DNA from: Nocardia bhagyanarayanae | GTDB lineage: Bacteria > Actinomycetota > Actinomycetes > Mycobacteriales > Mycobacteriaceae | Reading direction: 5' to 3' | NCBI RefSeq assembly: GCF_006716565.1 | Contig: NZ_VFPG01000001.1 | Coordinates: 1,860,001-1,924,000, forward strand | Length of the DNA: 64,000 nucleotides | Part shown: positions 34,160 through 42,811 of the stretch, piece by piece | Numbering within the stretch: position 1 is the first letter of the stretch | How the letters are laid out: each line of letters begins with the position of its first letter | The notes under the pieces: model-generated | The model's input: only the letters and a program-made list of their open reading frames with translations | Told to the model about the DNA's origin: nothing | Database searches by the model: none | Position numbers and translations under genes: made by a program

Positions 34160-34252
34160 ATGGCAGTTCACCGTCGTAGCGATCTGGGGACCGTGGGAGC
34201 CACGAGCCAGCATCACCAGAGCTCGTGGCGCCGGGTGCAAACAAGCGGTCCG

Positions 34253-34271
34253 TCAACTTAGCCTAAGCTAA
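34253..34271. promoter_or_regulatory. IdeR/DtxR iron box
   Basis: Read leftward the 19 bases are TTAGCTTAGGCTAAGTTGA, which match the IdeR consensus TTAGGTTAGGCTAACCTAA at 15 positions, including the central TTAGGCTAA. It lies 46 bases before the fprA start, so iron-bound IdeR would repress the fprA promoter. Confidence 0.7.
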
Positions 34272-34316
34272 GACGGACGCCATTGAACGTTTCGACCATA
34301 AGGGTGCGCGTAAGAG

Positions 34317-35708
34317 ATGACCGAACAGAGTGCAGCGACTCGCCCGCTCCGCATCGCGATCGTGGGCGCAGGACCGGCCGGGATCTACGCCGCCGACGCG
34401 TTGATGAAGTCCGATGCCGATGTGAGCATCGACCTCTACGAGCGCATGCCCGCGCCGTTCGGGTTGATCCGCTACGGCGTCGCGCCGGACCATCCGCGGA
34501 TCAAGGGCATCATCACCGCCCTGCACAAGGTGCTCGACAAGGAGCAGGTGCGTCTGCTCGGCAACATCGACTACGGCACCGACATCACCCTGGACGACCT
34601 GCGTCGCTTCTACGACGCGGTGATCTTCTCCACCGGCGCCAACGCCGACCGCGCGCTGCCGATCCCGGGCATCGACCTGGACGGCTCCTACGGTGCGGCG
34701 GACTTCGTGTCCTGGTACGACGGGCACCCGGACGTGTCGCGCTCGTGGCCGCTGGACGCGGAGAAGGTCGCGGTGCTCGGTGTGGGCAACGTGGCGCTGG
34801 ACGTGGCGCGCGTGCTGGCCAAGACCGGTGACGAGCTGCTGCCGACCGAGATCCCGCCGAACGTCTACGAGGGCCTCAAGCAGAACAAGGCCGTCGAGGT
34901 GCACGTGTTCGGGCGGCGCGGTCCGGCGCAGGCGAAGTTCACCCCGCTGGAGCTGCGCGAGCTGGATCATTCGCCGACCATCGAGGTCATCGTGGATCCG
35001 GAGGACATCGACTACGACGAGGGCTCGGAGGCCGCGCGGCGGCACTCCAAGCAGGTCGACATGGTCGCCAACACTCTCGAGCAGTGGGCCATCCGCGACC
35101 AGGGCAACCGTCCGCACAAGCTGTTCCTGCACTTCTTCGAGTCCCCGGCCGAGGTGCTCGGCGACGAGAACGGCAAGGTCGTCGGTCTGCGCACCGAGCG
35201 CACCCAGCTCGACGGCACCGGCAACGTCAAGGGCACCGGCGTGTTCAAGGACTGGGACGTGCAGGCGGTCTACCGCGCCGTCGGCTACCTGTCGCAGAAC
35301 ATCAACCAGCTGCCGTTCGACGACCAGGCGGGCACCGTGCCCAACGAGGCGGGCCGCGTCATCGCCGACGAGAACGCCGACGGTCCGGCGCGCTACATGC
35401 CCGCCACCTACGTGACCGGCTGGATCAAGCGCGGCCCGGTCGGCCTCATCGGCCACACCAAGGGCGACGCCAACGAGACCATCGCCTGCCTGCTCGACGA
35501 CGCCCCCGGCTTCGCCCCGGCCGAGAACCCGGACCCGCAGGCCGTCACCGAGTTCCTCGAGGGCAAGGGCATTCCGTTCACCACCTGGGCGGGCTGGTAC
35601 CGCCTGGACGCGCACGAGCGCGCGCTCGGCGAGCCCGAGGGTCGCGAGCGGGTCAAGGTCGTCGAGCGCGAGGACATGCTCCGCGCCAGCGAGCCGCACA
35701 AAGTGTGA
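34317..35708 (+). CDS. fprA: NADPH-ferredoxin reductase FprA
   Basis: A 463-residue flavoprotein of the adrenodoxin-reductase type. GAGPAG at 17-22 binds FAD, and VLGVGNVALDVAR near 157 binds NADPH; GRRGPAQAKFTPLELREL and GWIKRGPVGLIGHTKGDA are family signatures. It passes electrons from NADPH to ferredoxins that feed cytochromes P450 and iron metabolism. The upstream iron box fits induction by low iron. A strong terminator follows. Confidence 0.94.
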   Translation: MTEQSAATRPLRIAIVGAGPAGIYAADALMKSDADVSIDLYERMPAPFGLIRYGVAPDHPRIKGIITALHKVLDKEQVRLLGNIDYGTDITLDDLRRFYDAVIFSTGANADRALPIPGIDLDGSYGAADFVSWYDGHPDVSRSWPLDAEKVAVLGVGNVALDVARVLAKTGDELLPTEIPPNVYEGLKQNKAVEVHVFGRRGPAQAKFTPLELRELDHSPTIEVIVDPEDIDYDEGSEAARRHSKQVDMVANTLEQWAIRDQGNRPHKLFLHFFESPAEVLGDENGKVVGLRTERTQLDGTGNVKGTGVFKDWDVQAVYRAVGYLSQNINQLPFDDQAGTVPNEAGRVIADENADGPARYMPATYVTGWIKRGPVGLIGHTKGDANETIACLLDDAPGFAPAENPDPQAVTEFLEGKGIPFTTWAGWYRLDAHERALGEPEGRERVKVVEREDMLRASEPHKV

Positions 35709-35713
35709 TCACG

Positions 35714-35741
35714 AAGAGGGGCGCCGACGAGCGCCCCTCTT
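35714..35741 (+). terminator. Intrinsic terminator of fprA
   Basis: An 11-bp perfect stem (AAGAGGGGCGC and complement) with a 6-base loop and a TTTC tail, 5 bases after the fprA stop. Confidence 0.85.
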
Positions 35742-35811
35742 TCGCTTTACCGACCGCCCGGTAGCCGCGAGCGGATGCGACAGCGAAGAGATCTCGAGGC
35801 ATTCTGTACAA

Positions 35812-36681
35812 GTGTTCGATGCCCATGTCCACATCATCGATCCGCGGTTTCCGCTGATCGAGAACGAGGGCTACCTGCCCGACCCGTACACCATCGCCGA
35901 TTATCGAAAGCGCATGTCCCGCTTCGATGTCGGCGGTGGCGCCGTGGTCAGCGCGTCGTTCCAGGGGACCGATCAGACCTACCTGAAGGCGGCGCTCGCC
36001 GAGCTCGGTGAAGGGTGGGTCGGTGTCACCCGGCTCGACCTGGACGCCTCGGACGAGGAGATCCTCGAACTCGACCGCGTCGGCGTGCGCGCGCTGCGCT
36101 TCAACCTCAAGCGCGCCGCCGCCGACATCACCCAGATGACGTTGCAGGCCCTGCGTGCCCACGAGCTGGCGGGCTGGCACGTCGAGCTGTACATGGACGG
36201 CCAGATGCTGGCCTCCTTGCAGCCGGTGATCTCCAAGCTGCCCGCCCTGTCGGTCGATCATCTCGGGATGTCCGAGGAGGGGCTGCCGTTCCTGCTCGAC
36301 CTCGTCGACCGCGGCGCCCGGGTGAAGGCGACCGGATTCGGGCGGGTCGCGATGAACGTCGCCGACACCTTGCGCCGCATCCACGCCGTGAACCCACAGG
36401 CGCTGATGTTCGGCACCGATCTGCCCGGTACCCGCGCCGGACGCCCCTTCCGCGACTCCGACGTCGACCTGATCTGCGATGTCGTCGGCGTCGACATGTA
36501 CGCGGTCCTGGAGGACAACGCCCGCGCCTTCTACCGGCTCCCCGCCAGGGAGCGCGCGGAGGAGGATCCCGCCCCGACGTTGCCGTTGCACCGCACCGAG
36601 CAGCCGACGTTGCCGCTGCGCCGCGACGAACTGCCGAAAGCCGCACCGGCGGACACCATTCCGTTCCGGGCGATCGAGTGA
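35812..36681 (+). CDS. Amidohydrolase family protein
   Basis: A 289-residue amidohydrolase-2-like TIM-barrel protein. It starts VFDAHVHI, the HxH metal motif; DHLGMSEEG and FGTDLPGT near the C-terminus give the later histidine and aspartate. Related enzymes are metal-dependent hydrolases or decarboxylases of cyclic substrates. The last 35 residues repeat a PTLPLxR motif (PTLPLHR, PTLPLRR), probably a disordered tail. GTG start, directly at the conserved N-terminus. Substrate unknown. Confidence 0.82.
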   Translation: MFDAHVHIIDPRFPLIENEGYLPDPYTIADYRKRMSRFDVGGGAVVSASFQGTDQTYLKAALAELGEGWVGVTRLDLDASDEEILELDRVGVRALRFNLKRAAADITQMTLQALRAHELAGWHVELYMDGQMLASLQPVISKLPALSVDHLGMSEEGLPFLLDLVDRGARVKATGFGRVAMNVADTLRRIHAVNPQALMFGTDLPGTRAGRPFRDSDVDLICDVVGVDMYAVLEDNARAFYRLPARERAEEDPAPTLPLHRTEQPTLPLRRDELPKAAPADTIPFRAIE

Positions 36682-36783
36682 GTTGTAGCTCCGGATAAAG
36701 CCGCGCGTCGAATTGCGCTGCGGCGCAAGTGCGTCCGCATCCGCCGACACCATCGAGCCGACGAGCCGATATCGTCGAGGTCG

Positions 36784-38121
36784 ATGAGGTTTGGCAACGA
36801 GTGGCTGCGACTCGGTAGGTACTTCCCGTCGCGGCGAACAGAACGTACCCCGAGCGCGCCGCCCCTGGAGTTCCCGCGGAGCAACGCGACTCTTCTCCTC
36901 CTGCTCGCCTGCGCGATCACCGCGGTGACGCTGCTCTTCACCACCGTCGATCCGTGGCTGGACAAGGCGGGCATTCTGGTCGGCGGGCTCGACGTGCACG
37001 TCTATCGCGACGGCGCTTGGCGCATCCTGCACGACCAGCCGCTCTACTCCGAACCCACCCTGCGCGGGCTGCTGTACACCTACACGCCGTTCTCGGCGAT
37101 CGTCTTCCTGCCGACCAACCTCATACCCTGGGAATTCCTCAGCCCGACCTGGCTGACGCTGAACCTCGGCGTCCTGTTCGGCTGCGTCATGATGAGCTGG
37201 CGGCTGCTCGGCTACCGATGGAACGCGCGGCTGGCGACGGCGAGCGCCCTGATCGCACTCACCTGCGCCTTCATCGAACCGGTCCGCACCACGCTGTTCT
37301 ACGGGCAGATCAACCTCATTCTGATGTTGCTGGTGCTCTGGGTGTTCTCGCGTGACGAGCACGCCAAGCTACGGGGCCTCGGTGTCGGCATCGCGGCGGG
37401 CATCAAGCTCGTGCCGCTGTACTTCATCGTCCAGCTGCTCGCGTTGCGGCAGTGGCGCTCGGCGGCCACGGCGGCGTTGGCCTTCCTCGGCTCCGTCGTC
37501 CTGACCTGGCTCGTGCTACCCGCCGATTCCCGCCAGTACTGGACCTCGACGTTCTTCCAGTCCGAGCGCATCGCGCCGGACACCCACCCAGCCAACCAAT
37601 CCCTGCGCGGGGTCCTCGCCCACCTGCTGCACGGTCCCGCGCCGCTGTGGCTGTGGCTGCTGCTCGCGCTGCCCGTGCTGGCCGCCGGACTGGTTCTCGC
37701 GACCGCGCTGCATCGGCACGGTGAACGGCTCCTGTCGGTCACGCTCGCGGGCCTGACCTCGTGCGTGGTCTCGCCATTCTCCTGGGGGCACCACTGGGTG
37801 TGGTTCGTTCCGTTGCTCGTCTACCTCGTGCATCGGGCACAGTCCAACCCGCGCTGGTGGTTCGCCGCCGCGGTCCTCTACGTCTCGATCGGCGGCTGGA
37901 CCTACCACTGGAGCGAAACCTGGGTCAGCGTGGGCGTTTTCCTGCTGCCGCCGTCGTGGCCGATCGCGCCGGTGCTCATGAACATGTATGTGATCGCGTA
38001 CCTGGTGGCGCTCGGCGCGATCGCGGTGCTGGTCCGCCGCCGCGACCAGAGCAGCTGCGTGCATGTGACGGTTTCGGACCGAAAGGATCCAGAACTGGAC
38101 TGCGTATCCGTTCGCTGCTGA
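36784..38121 (+). CDS. GT87-type polyprenyl-phosphate mannosyltransferase
   Basis: A 445-residue polytopic membrane protein of the DUF2029/glycosyltransferase 87 family, as in PimE and related mannosyltransferases of mycobacteria. The catalytic aspartate is likely in GGLDVHVYRDGAW in the first external loop; YTYTPFSAIVFLP and FYGQINLILMLLVLW follow the family. It would use polyprenyl-phosphomannose to build phosphatidylinositol mannosides or lipomannan. The exact acceptor is not readable from sequence. Confidence 0.85.
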   Translation: MRFGNEWLRLGRYFPSRRTERTPSAPPLEFPRSNATLLLLLACAITAVTLLFTTVDPWLDKAGILVGGLDVHVYRDGAWRILHDQPLYSEPTLRGLLYTYTPFSAIVFLPTNLIPWEFLSPTWLTLNLGVLFGCVMMSWRLLGYRWNARLATASALIALTCAFIEPVRTTLFYGQINLILMLLVLWVFSRDEHAKLRGLGVGIAAGIKLVPLYFIVQLLALRQWRSAATAALAFLGSVVLTWLVLPADSRQYWTSTFFQSERIAPDTHPANQSLRGVLAHLLHGPAPLWLWLLLALPVLAAGLVLATALHRHGERLLSVTLAGLTSCVVSPFSWGHHWVWFVPLLVYLVHRAQSNPRWWFAAAVLYVSIGGWTYHWSETWVSVGVFLLPPSWPIAPVLMNMYVIAYLVALGAIAVLVRRRDQSSCVHVTVSDRKDPELDCVSVRC

Positions 38122-38162
38122 TCTCGGCTGTGCCGGCCCGCCGCGCTTCGACGGGGGCGATG

Positions 38163-38810
38163 ATGGTCGGCATGCGGATTGCAGATCGTTTGTGGGATTC
38201 AGTCGCCTCGCAGTTGGGACGACCGCACGGGATAGCCGGACGCGTGGTCGGCCGGATTCTCAACCGCGGCAACTACGCCACCGTGACCGCGGCGGTAGCG
38301 GCCGCCGAAGCGGCTCCGGGCGCGACGGTGGCCGATATCGGCTTCGGCGGCGGGATCGGGCTCGACAAGCTGCTGGCGTCGGTCGGCGCGACGGGCGTCG
38401 TGCACGGCGTGGAGATCGCGCCGACCATGATCGACGAGGCGGCCAAGCGGTTCCGGTCCGAGATCGCCGACGGACGGCTCGTGCTGCACACCGCCGCGAT
38501 GCACGAATTACCCTTGCCCGCTGGATCTCTCGATGCGGTGATCAGCACCAACACCGTCTACTTCATCGACGACCTCGCCCCGGCCTTCGCCGAGCTGGCG
38601 CGAGTGCTGCGCCCATCTGGGCGAGTCGTGCTCGGCATCGGCGATCCCGCCGACATGGCGCGGATGCCGTTCACCGAGAACCGCTTTCGGCTGCGGCCGA
38701 TCGCGGAGATCACCGAGCAGCTGGCCGACGCTGGTTTGGTCGTGCGGGAGGATCGCCGTATCAGCGACGGCCGCATCGGATTTCACCTGCTGGTCTGTGA
38801 ACGCCGGTGA
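38163..38810 (+). CDS. Class I SAM-dependent methyltransferase
   Basis: A 215-residue methyltransferase. VADIGFGGGIGLDKLL is motif I (SAM binding), VHGVEIAPTMIDEAAKRF motif II, and LDAVISTNTVYFIDDL motif IV, followed by a typical LRPSGRVVLGIGD strand. It resembles the UbiE/methyltransferase-11 group; the substrate is unknown. Three in-frame ATGs lie close together (38160, 38163, 38172); I chose the one 5 bases after GGGGG. It follows the mannosyltransferase by about 40 bases on the same strand. Confidence 0.8.
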   Translation: MVGMRIADRLWDSVASQLGRPHGIAGRVVGRILNRGNYATVTAAVAAAEAAPGATVADIGFGGGIGLDKLLASVGATGVVHGVEIAPTMIDEAAKRFRSEIADGRLVLHTAAMHELPLPAGSLDAVISTNTVYFIDDLAPAFAELARVLRPSGRVVLGIGDPADMARMPFTENRFRLRPIAEITEQLADAGLVVREDRRISDGRIGFHLLVCERR

Positions 38811-39335
38811 CCCTTCGTTCGGGGGCGGCCAGGCGGATTGCGACGCCAGCGCCAATGCCAGCACTCGGGCCGCGATGTCGAACGGCGCCACCGCCTTTGG
38901 ACCCTGTTGCGGCTGCAGCGGATGGTCTGCGGTCTCGGGCTGCTTCGGCGGATACAGGTTTGTCTCAGGCTCGGACATGGGCACCGACATCCACGACCCG
39001 TCCAGTTCGCCTCCGGCTCCGAATAGCGAGTGGTGCGTGTGCCGACGGCCGAGGCCGTTCTCGGGGAGGAACACGCACCACCCAATCTTTGGAGGGAGTT
39101 TCGGACTGGTCCGCAACCGGCGGTAGAGCGTCGACCTTGGAATCGAAGGCCTCTCCCGCACCGTCGGCGGCGTCCTTGTGATGACCAGTCCGAGCGCGTT
39201 CGCTCGAGTGACGCCATCACTCCCGCCGGACCCGTCCGAAAAACTTTCACGGACAGCGATGAATCCTCCGACGGTGCTCCGTCCTATTGGTTGAACGCGC
39301 TACCAACCCGGCGCGACCGACCCGAAGGACCAGAG
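38811..39335. other. Gap with a possible leftward ORF remnant
   Basis: On the minus strand a frame from 38990 (MSVPMSEPETNLYPPKQPET...) shows protein-like sequence and GC-rich third positions as far as 38812, then runs on antisense into the methyltransferase gene to 38508. It may be a truncated gene. CGGACTGGTC at about 39104 and GACCAGTCCG at about 39183 form a distant dyad. The doxX promoter is at the right end. Confidence 0.4.
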
Positions 39336-39767
39336 ATGACCACCGCCACCGCCACGTTCGCCAACCACCTCACCTACCGTCCCGGCAAGATCCGCAACCG
39401 CGTCCTGTGGACCCTGCAGATCCTGCTCGGCCTGTTCTTCATCATCGCCTCCGGCGGACCCAAGCTCGTGATACCGAACACCCTGGCGGAGAACGCCCCC
39501 GAGAATCTGACCATCCCCCTCGGTCTGCTCATCTTCATCGGCCTCGCCGAGGTCGCCGGCGGAATCGGCCTGATGGTGCCCCGCCTCAGCGCCCTCGCCG
39601 CCGCGGGCCTGTCGGTTCTCACCGTGCTCGCCGCCGCGACCCAGGCCTTCATCGCCGACAAGCCCTCGATGGCGATCTTCCCCCTGGTCCTCGCCGCGAT
39701 CTTCGCCCGGATCGCCCACGAGCGCCGCACCACCCTCACCGACCTGCGCAACTCGCTGTCGCGATGA
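39336..39767 (+). CDS. DoxX family membrane protein
   Basis: A 143-residue protein with four hydrophobic helices and the DoxX features WTLQILLGLFFIIASGGPKL and FIGLAEVAGGIGLMVPRL. DoxX-like proteins are small quinone- or redox-linked membrane proteins; mycobacterial DoxX works with SodA and a thiosulfate transferase, but this shorter form is of the DoxX_2 type with no assigned role. GAAGGA precedes the ATG. A strong hairpin follows. Confidence 0.82.
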   Translation: MTTATATFANHLTYRPGKIRNRVLWTLQILLGLFFIIASGGPKLVIPNTLAENAPENLTIPLGLLIFIGLAEVAGGIGLMVPRLSALAAAGLSVLTVLAAATQAFIADKPSMAIFPLVLAAIFARIAHERRTTLTDLRNSLSR

Positions 39768-40235
39768 AAACTCCCTGAGCACGACCGGCGATCGGTGGCC
39801 CACCCACCGATCGCCGCTCGCGCGTTCCCTGATCGATCGCCCGTCGGGTTGGCGGCGATCGATCCAGCGGCCACCTGGCCCGCGACGCCCCGGCGCCGCA
39901 CCAGGTGGCCGCCGTCGCCTCCGGGCGTAAACGACTCACGAGCCCGCGCACCGATCACGGCGTCACCGGGGTCGAGGACTGGGGTTCCGAGGCAGGCACC
40001 TAGCGACTACAAGGGCGGCCCGGTCATGATGAGATACGGCGGATTCATCGTCATCATCGCGCCCAGCTCCGATGATCATGCACCGTCTATCGACCAGAAC
40101 CACTGGACGAGTTCATCCGCCTCACCAATCAGACGAGAATCCATCACTTGGACCTCCACGGGGTCTCGGGCGGCCCGGAGGTACGCCGCCCGGAAACCCT
40201 GGCGGTAATCGAGGACTACATCAGGAGATACACCG
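39768..40235. other. Gap leading into second accessory stretch
   Basis: Holds the doxX terminator, a second 10-bp dyad (GGCCACCTGG at 39869, complement at 39901) and the broken ORF at 40026. GC content drops to the right of about 40020. Confidence 0.45.
39787..39815 (+). terminator. Hairpin terminator after doxX-like gene
   Basis: A 12-bp perfect stem (GGCGATCGGTGG and complement) with a 5-base loop, 19 bases after the stop. Confidence 0.7.
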
Positions 40236-40363
40236 TTGGAATTCGATATGTCGAAGCTAACGCCCAGGGAACACGACTTTGTGGACGCGGCGCTGGCGAG
40301 CTGGACCGGAGTATCCAACAGCGCGCCGATCCCGGTGCGTGCACTGGGCTTCGCCGACCGTAG
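40026..40363 (+). pseudogene. Possible frameshifted ORF
   Basis: Two frames join to read as one protein: ATG at 40026 gives MMRYGGFIVIIAPSSDD, then a shift near 40080 gives VYRPEPLDEFIRLTNQTR, HLDLHGVSGGPEVRRPET and LAVIEDYIRRYTVG. Both parts have protein-like composition and the second is open to 40363, overlapping the next gene. A one-base error or a true frameshift would explain it. No family recognised. Confidence 0.3.
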
Positions 40364-40625
40364 CCAGTTCAACGAGGAAGTTGGCAGGCTTCGACGCGCC
40401 GTCAGCAGCCACGCGACGCTGACCGACATCGAAACTGCCAGAGTGCTTTTCCTCAGCGAATTGGCGTTCGGCAGCGACCTTTTCGGCGCGGGTGTCGAGT
40501 TCCATCTGGTCAGCCCGATGCGCGACGCCGAAGCGATCACGATCCTCCGTTCGCTGCAACGGAAACTCTTCACCCGCTCGGGAGCCGAGGCCCTGTTCGA
40601 GCCCGAGCTATACGCACCCAAGTAA
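40236..40625 (+). CDS. Hypothetical helical protein
   Basis: A 129-residue acidic, mainly helical protein (LTPREHDFVDAALASWTG, FNEEVGRLRRAVSSH, TDIETARVLFLSELAFGSDL). No signal peptide, membrane segment or known motif. The TTG start is chosen because AGGAG lies 8 bases upstream; the ATG four codons later would be 20 bases away. It follows a broken ORF that may once have been its operon partner and lies in the lower-GC accessory stretch. Confidence 0.62.
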   Translation: MEFDMSKLTPREHDFVDAALASWTGVSNSAPIPVRALGFADRSQFNEEVGRLRRAVSSHATLTDIETARVLFLSELAFGSDLFGAGVEFHLVSPMRDAEAITILRSLQRKLFTRSGAEALFEPELYAPK

Positions 40626-40950
40626 CTTCGGAAGCCACGTACTTCCACCGCAGTCGAGCTTTCCAGAGCCGCAACACCGTCCGACGAGCAGTCCTGGACA
40701 CCAGCAACAAGGTTCTTGCCCTCTGAGACGAGGTGCCCACCAAGTCGATTCAGCTGACCGACTAACCATCGTGATGCGCATCGATCTGGTGGATTCCCAG
40801 ACACAGAGCCGCGGCCATTGGTCTGAGCGCAGGCGCCACGGCTGCCACATCGACTAGTACGCCGAAAGGAGCCGTCCGCACGCCCACCCAGGTTAACGAC
40901 GTCGAACCTCCCGAGTCTTATGACTTCGGACTGCGAGAGGCGAAGCAGCG
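40626..40950. other. Gap without recognisable features
   Basis: It lies between the hypothetical gene and the end of the leftward sigma-factor operon. Frames on both strands lack protein character and no clear terminator hairpin was found. Confidence 0.45.
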
Positions 40951-42033
40951 CTACACCGAGGTGGGATGGCGCAGCCCCTTCTTGACTTCGTAGATGCCGG
41001 GGCCGACCGGGACAGAATCGAGTTCGATTTCCGCCTGCCGGTGTGGGGGCCATCGGGTTTCCAATGACCAACGGATTCCGTCCAACTCCTCCGTACCGAT
41101 CTCCAGGTCGACGAGGTTCGCGCCCATGAAGTCGTTGAAGACTCTGCTGACTCGGATCACCTGATTCGCGAGTTCCCTGGTCGCCAGAGATACGTGGCTC
41201 ATGAGAGCTGTAGTGCGCGCAGCGACGGATGGCGAGGCCACCGGCCCCATGGCGTTGGTGCTGATACCGACCATATCGCGGAGTCGCTTCGCCAACTTCG
41301 AAACGTGCTCGGCGAAGTCGGCGAGGTCCTCTAGGTAGGTGAGCATCTTCTCGATGGAGGAGATTTCATCTGAATGCCATGGCGGGATCGTCGTGGCGAT
41401 GGTGTTCTGGCTTTTGGATGCGCGCTTGAGCGCTTCGGGTATGACAAGCCACTTGTCGAACTCCAGGACGATCGCGGGCCGCAGGCTGACAGGTTCATCA
41501 AGAACCTTCTCTTTGAGGTAGCACGCGGCTTCGCAGGCATCGTTCAGTCCGCGATAGACCAGCGTTCTGGTCACCCATCGGATATCAGGGCTGACAGACT
41601 GCCAGGATTGGAAGCGCCCTGGTTCTCGAACCTCTACTGCGCTCAAGTCGACTACCTCGCTGAAGTCTGGCTCCTCATCGCGGTCGAGTCTCTTAGCCGG
41701 GGTGGTGACTTCGCCTGGGGCAGTTGCTTCAGCCGGGGTTTTGCTCTCCCCGAGAGCTCGCTTCCCACTCGCGCTCTGAGCTGTGCTCGCAGTACCGGTT
41801 TGGTGGCGTGGTTCGGTGGAGGATGGGGAGAGGATCGCTGCGAGTCCAGCTTCGATGTTGAGTTCTGCGCGAACCTTGGCTACGTAGGCGTCATGCCGCA
41901 CCGGAATCAAGATCTCGCGCAGACCAGCCTCGATGTCGAGGGAGGCAGTCACGTCCTCGATCAGCGCCTTGTGCTGTTCAGCGAGCCAGCGATCGAGAGC
42001 GGGGTTCTGGTCGCCGACGGGATCAGTCATCAT
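40951..42033 (-). CDS. Sigma-factor-coupled protein with repeated EAGL motif
   Basis: A 360-residue soluble protein of unknown function. Near the N-terminus two copies of a short helical motif occur: LDIEAGLREIL (about 32-42) and LNIEAGLAAIL (about 58-68), each followed by a proline-containing turn. A linker rich in Ala, Thr and Pro (70-120) leads to a C-terminal region of about 230 residues, largely helical, with no known catalytic motif. Its ATG overlaps the sigma factor stop (ATGA), so it is made with the sigma factor. I recall similar motifs in actinobacterial conflict or signalling proteins but cannot name a family. Confidence 0.68.
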   Translation of the reverse strand: MMTDPVGDQNPALDRWLAEQHKALIEDVTASLDIEAGLREILIPVRHDAYVAKVRAELNIEAGLAAILSPSSTEPRHQTGTASTAQSASGKRALGESKTPAEATAPGEVTTPAKRLDRDEEPDFSEVVDLSAVEVREPGRFQSWQSVSPDIRWVTRTLVYRGLNDACEAACYLKEKVLDEPVSLRPAIVLEFDKWLVIPEALKRASKSQNTIATTIPPWHSDEISSIEKMLTYLEDLADFAEHVSKLAKRLRDMVGISTNAMGPVASPSVAARTTALMSHVSLATRELANQVIRVSRVFNDFMGANLVDLEIGTEELDGIRWSLETRWPPHRQAEIELDSVPVGPGIYEVKKGLRHPTSV

Positions 42034-42587
42034 TCCTCGCTCGCATCCAGGTCGGTCGCGATGGTCCGACGCGCCTTCATCAGATTGGCCCGGACAGCCT
42101 CCGGACTGATCTGGAGGATCTCGGCGATCTGAATCGGCGTGTGCTCAGCAAAGCTCCAAGCCATGACCTGCCGCTGCCGAGGGGGCAGTCTTACCAGCGC
42201 TTGCAAGAAGTCGAGGCGGCGTTCCGCAGCGTCGTATTCGAGATGACCGATCAGTAGGGCGCTTCGATCGGACACTTCCGCGACCGGGTCTTCCTCCAGT
42301 CTGCTGATTCGCCGCGTGAGTTCACGGCCGCCGACAGTGAATACCCATGATCGGGGGCGATCGATGGTGGACCACTTCCGCCAGGCTTTCTCCATTGTTT
42401 CCTGCGCAATTTCAGCGGCATCAGCTCGGCGAGCCCCGTGCTGTTCCAGAAAGACCACTAGCTGAGGCAGGGTTTTTCGGTAGAAGTCGCTGAAGGCCAA
42501 GGCCTCCAACTCGAGCGGACCGTAGACGGGTCGGGACGTGGCGGCGGGCTGGAGTTGCCCGCTCGGATTGTCGTGGCCATCGGTCAT
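42030..42587 (-). CDS. ECF-type RNA polymerase sigma factor
   Basis: A 185-residue sigma-70 family protein. Region 2 spans FSDFYRKTLPQLVVFLEQHG to ETMEKAWRKW, and region 4 is LPPRQRQVMAWSFAEHTPIQIAEILQIS followed by the recognition helix EAVRANLMKARRTI (about 133-180). No regions 1 or 3. Stop overlaps the next gene by four bases and start overlaps the small membrane gene by four, so all three are tightly coupled. No classic anti-sigma factor with a zinc motif is present; the membrane protein or the EAGL protein may take that role. Confidence 0.85.
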   Translation of the reverse strand: MTDGHDNPSGQLQPAATSRPVYGPLELEALAFSDFYRKTLPQLVVFLEQHGARRADAAEIAQETMEKAWRKWSTIDRPRSWVFTVGGRELTRRISRLEEDPVAEVSDRSALLIGHLEYDAAERRLDFLQALVRLPPRQRQVMAWSFAEHTPIQIAEILQISPEAVRANLMKARRTIATDLDASEE

Positions 42588-42811
42588 GAGCGCGGCTCCG
42601 GCTCGGGACCGATGATCAGGCGGGTGCGGCGGCCGTCACCGTGTATGTCATCCACTCGACTACCGCAGGGCAACACGCGGGCGAGCCCGATCAAGTACCG
42701 CCGGTGCCCACGCTGTTGTTCTGCACGGGCATGTAGACGTAGCCAGAGCCCACCGAAGACCAGAACGTGGGTTCCGAGCGATGTCACTAGCAACGCAGTG
42801 GTCGGGCTCAT
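42584..42811 (-). CDS. Small membrane protein heading the sigma operon
   Basis: A 75-residue protein with one N-terminal helix (TTALLVTSLGTHVLVFGGLWL) and a basic cytoplasmic part (RLHARAEQQRGHRRYLIGLARVLP), ending in a proline- and arginine-rich tail. I chose the ATG with AGGAAG six bases before it; an ATG five codons upstream is possible. It overlaps the sigma gene start as ATGA. A membrane-bound regulator of the sigma factor is a fair guess from position only. Confidence 0.6.
   Translation of the reverse strand: MSPTTALLVTSLGTHVLVFGGLWLRLHARAEQQRGHRRYLIGLARVLPCGSRVDDIHGDGRRTRLIIGPEPEPRS

Larger units (their letters stand above)
33952..34316. other. Divergent regulatory region before fprA
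   Basis: Contains a possible 43-codon membrane ORF (listed), a 9-bp hairpin (GCCACGAGC at 34199, complement at 34221) and an iron box at 34253. Confidence 0.45.
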
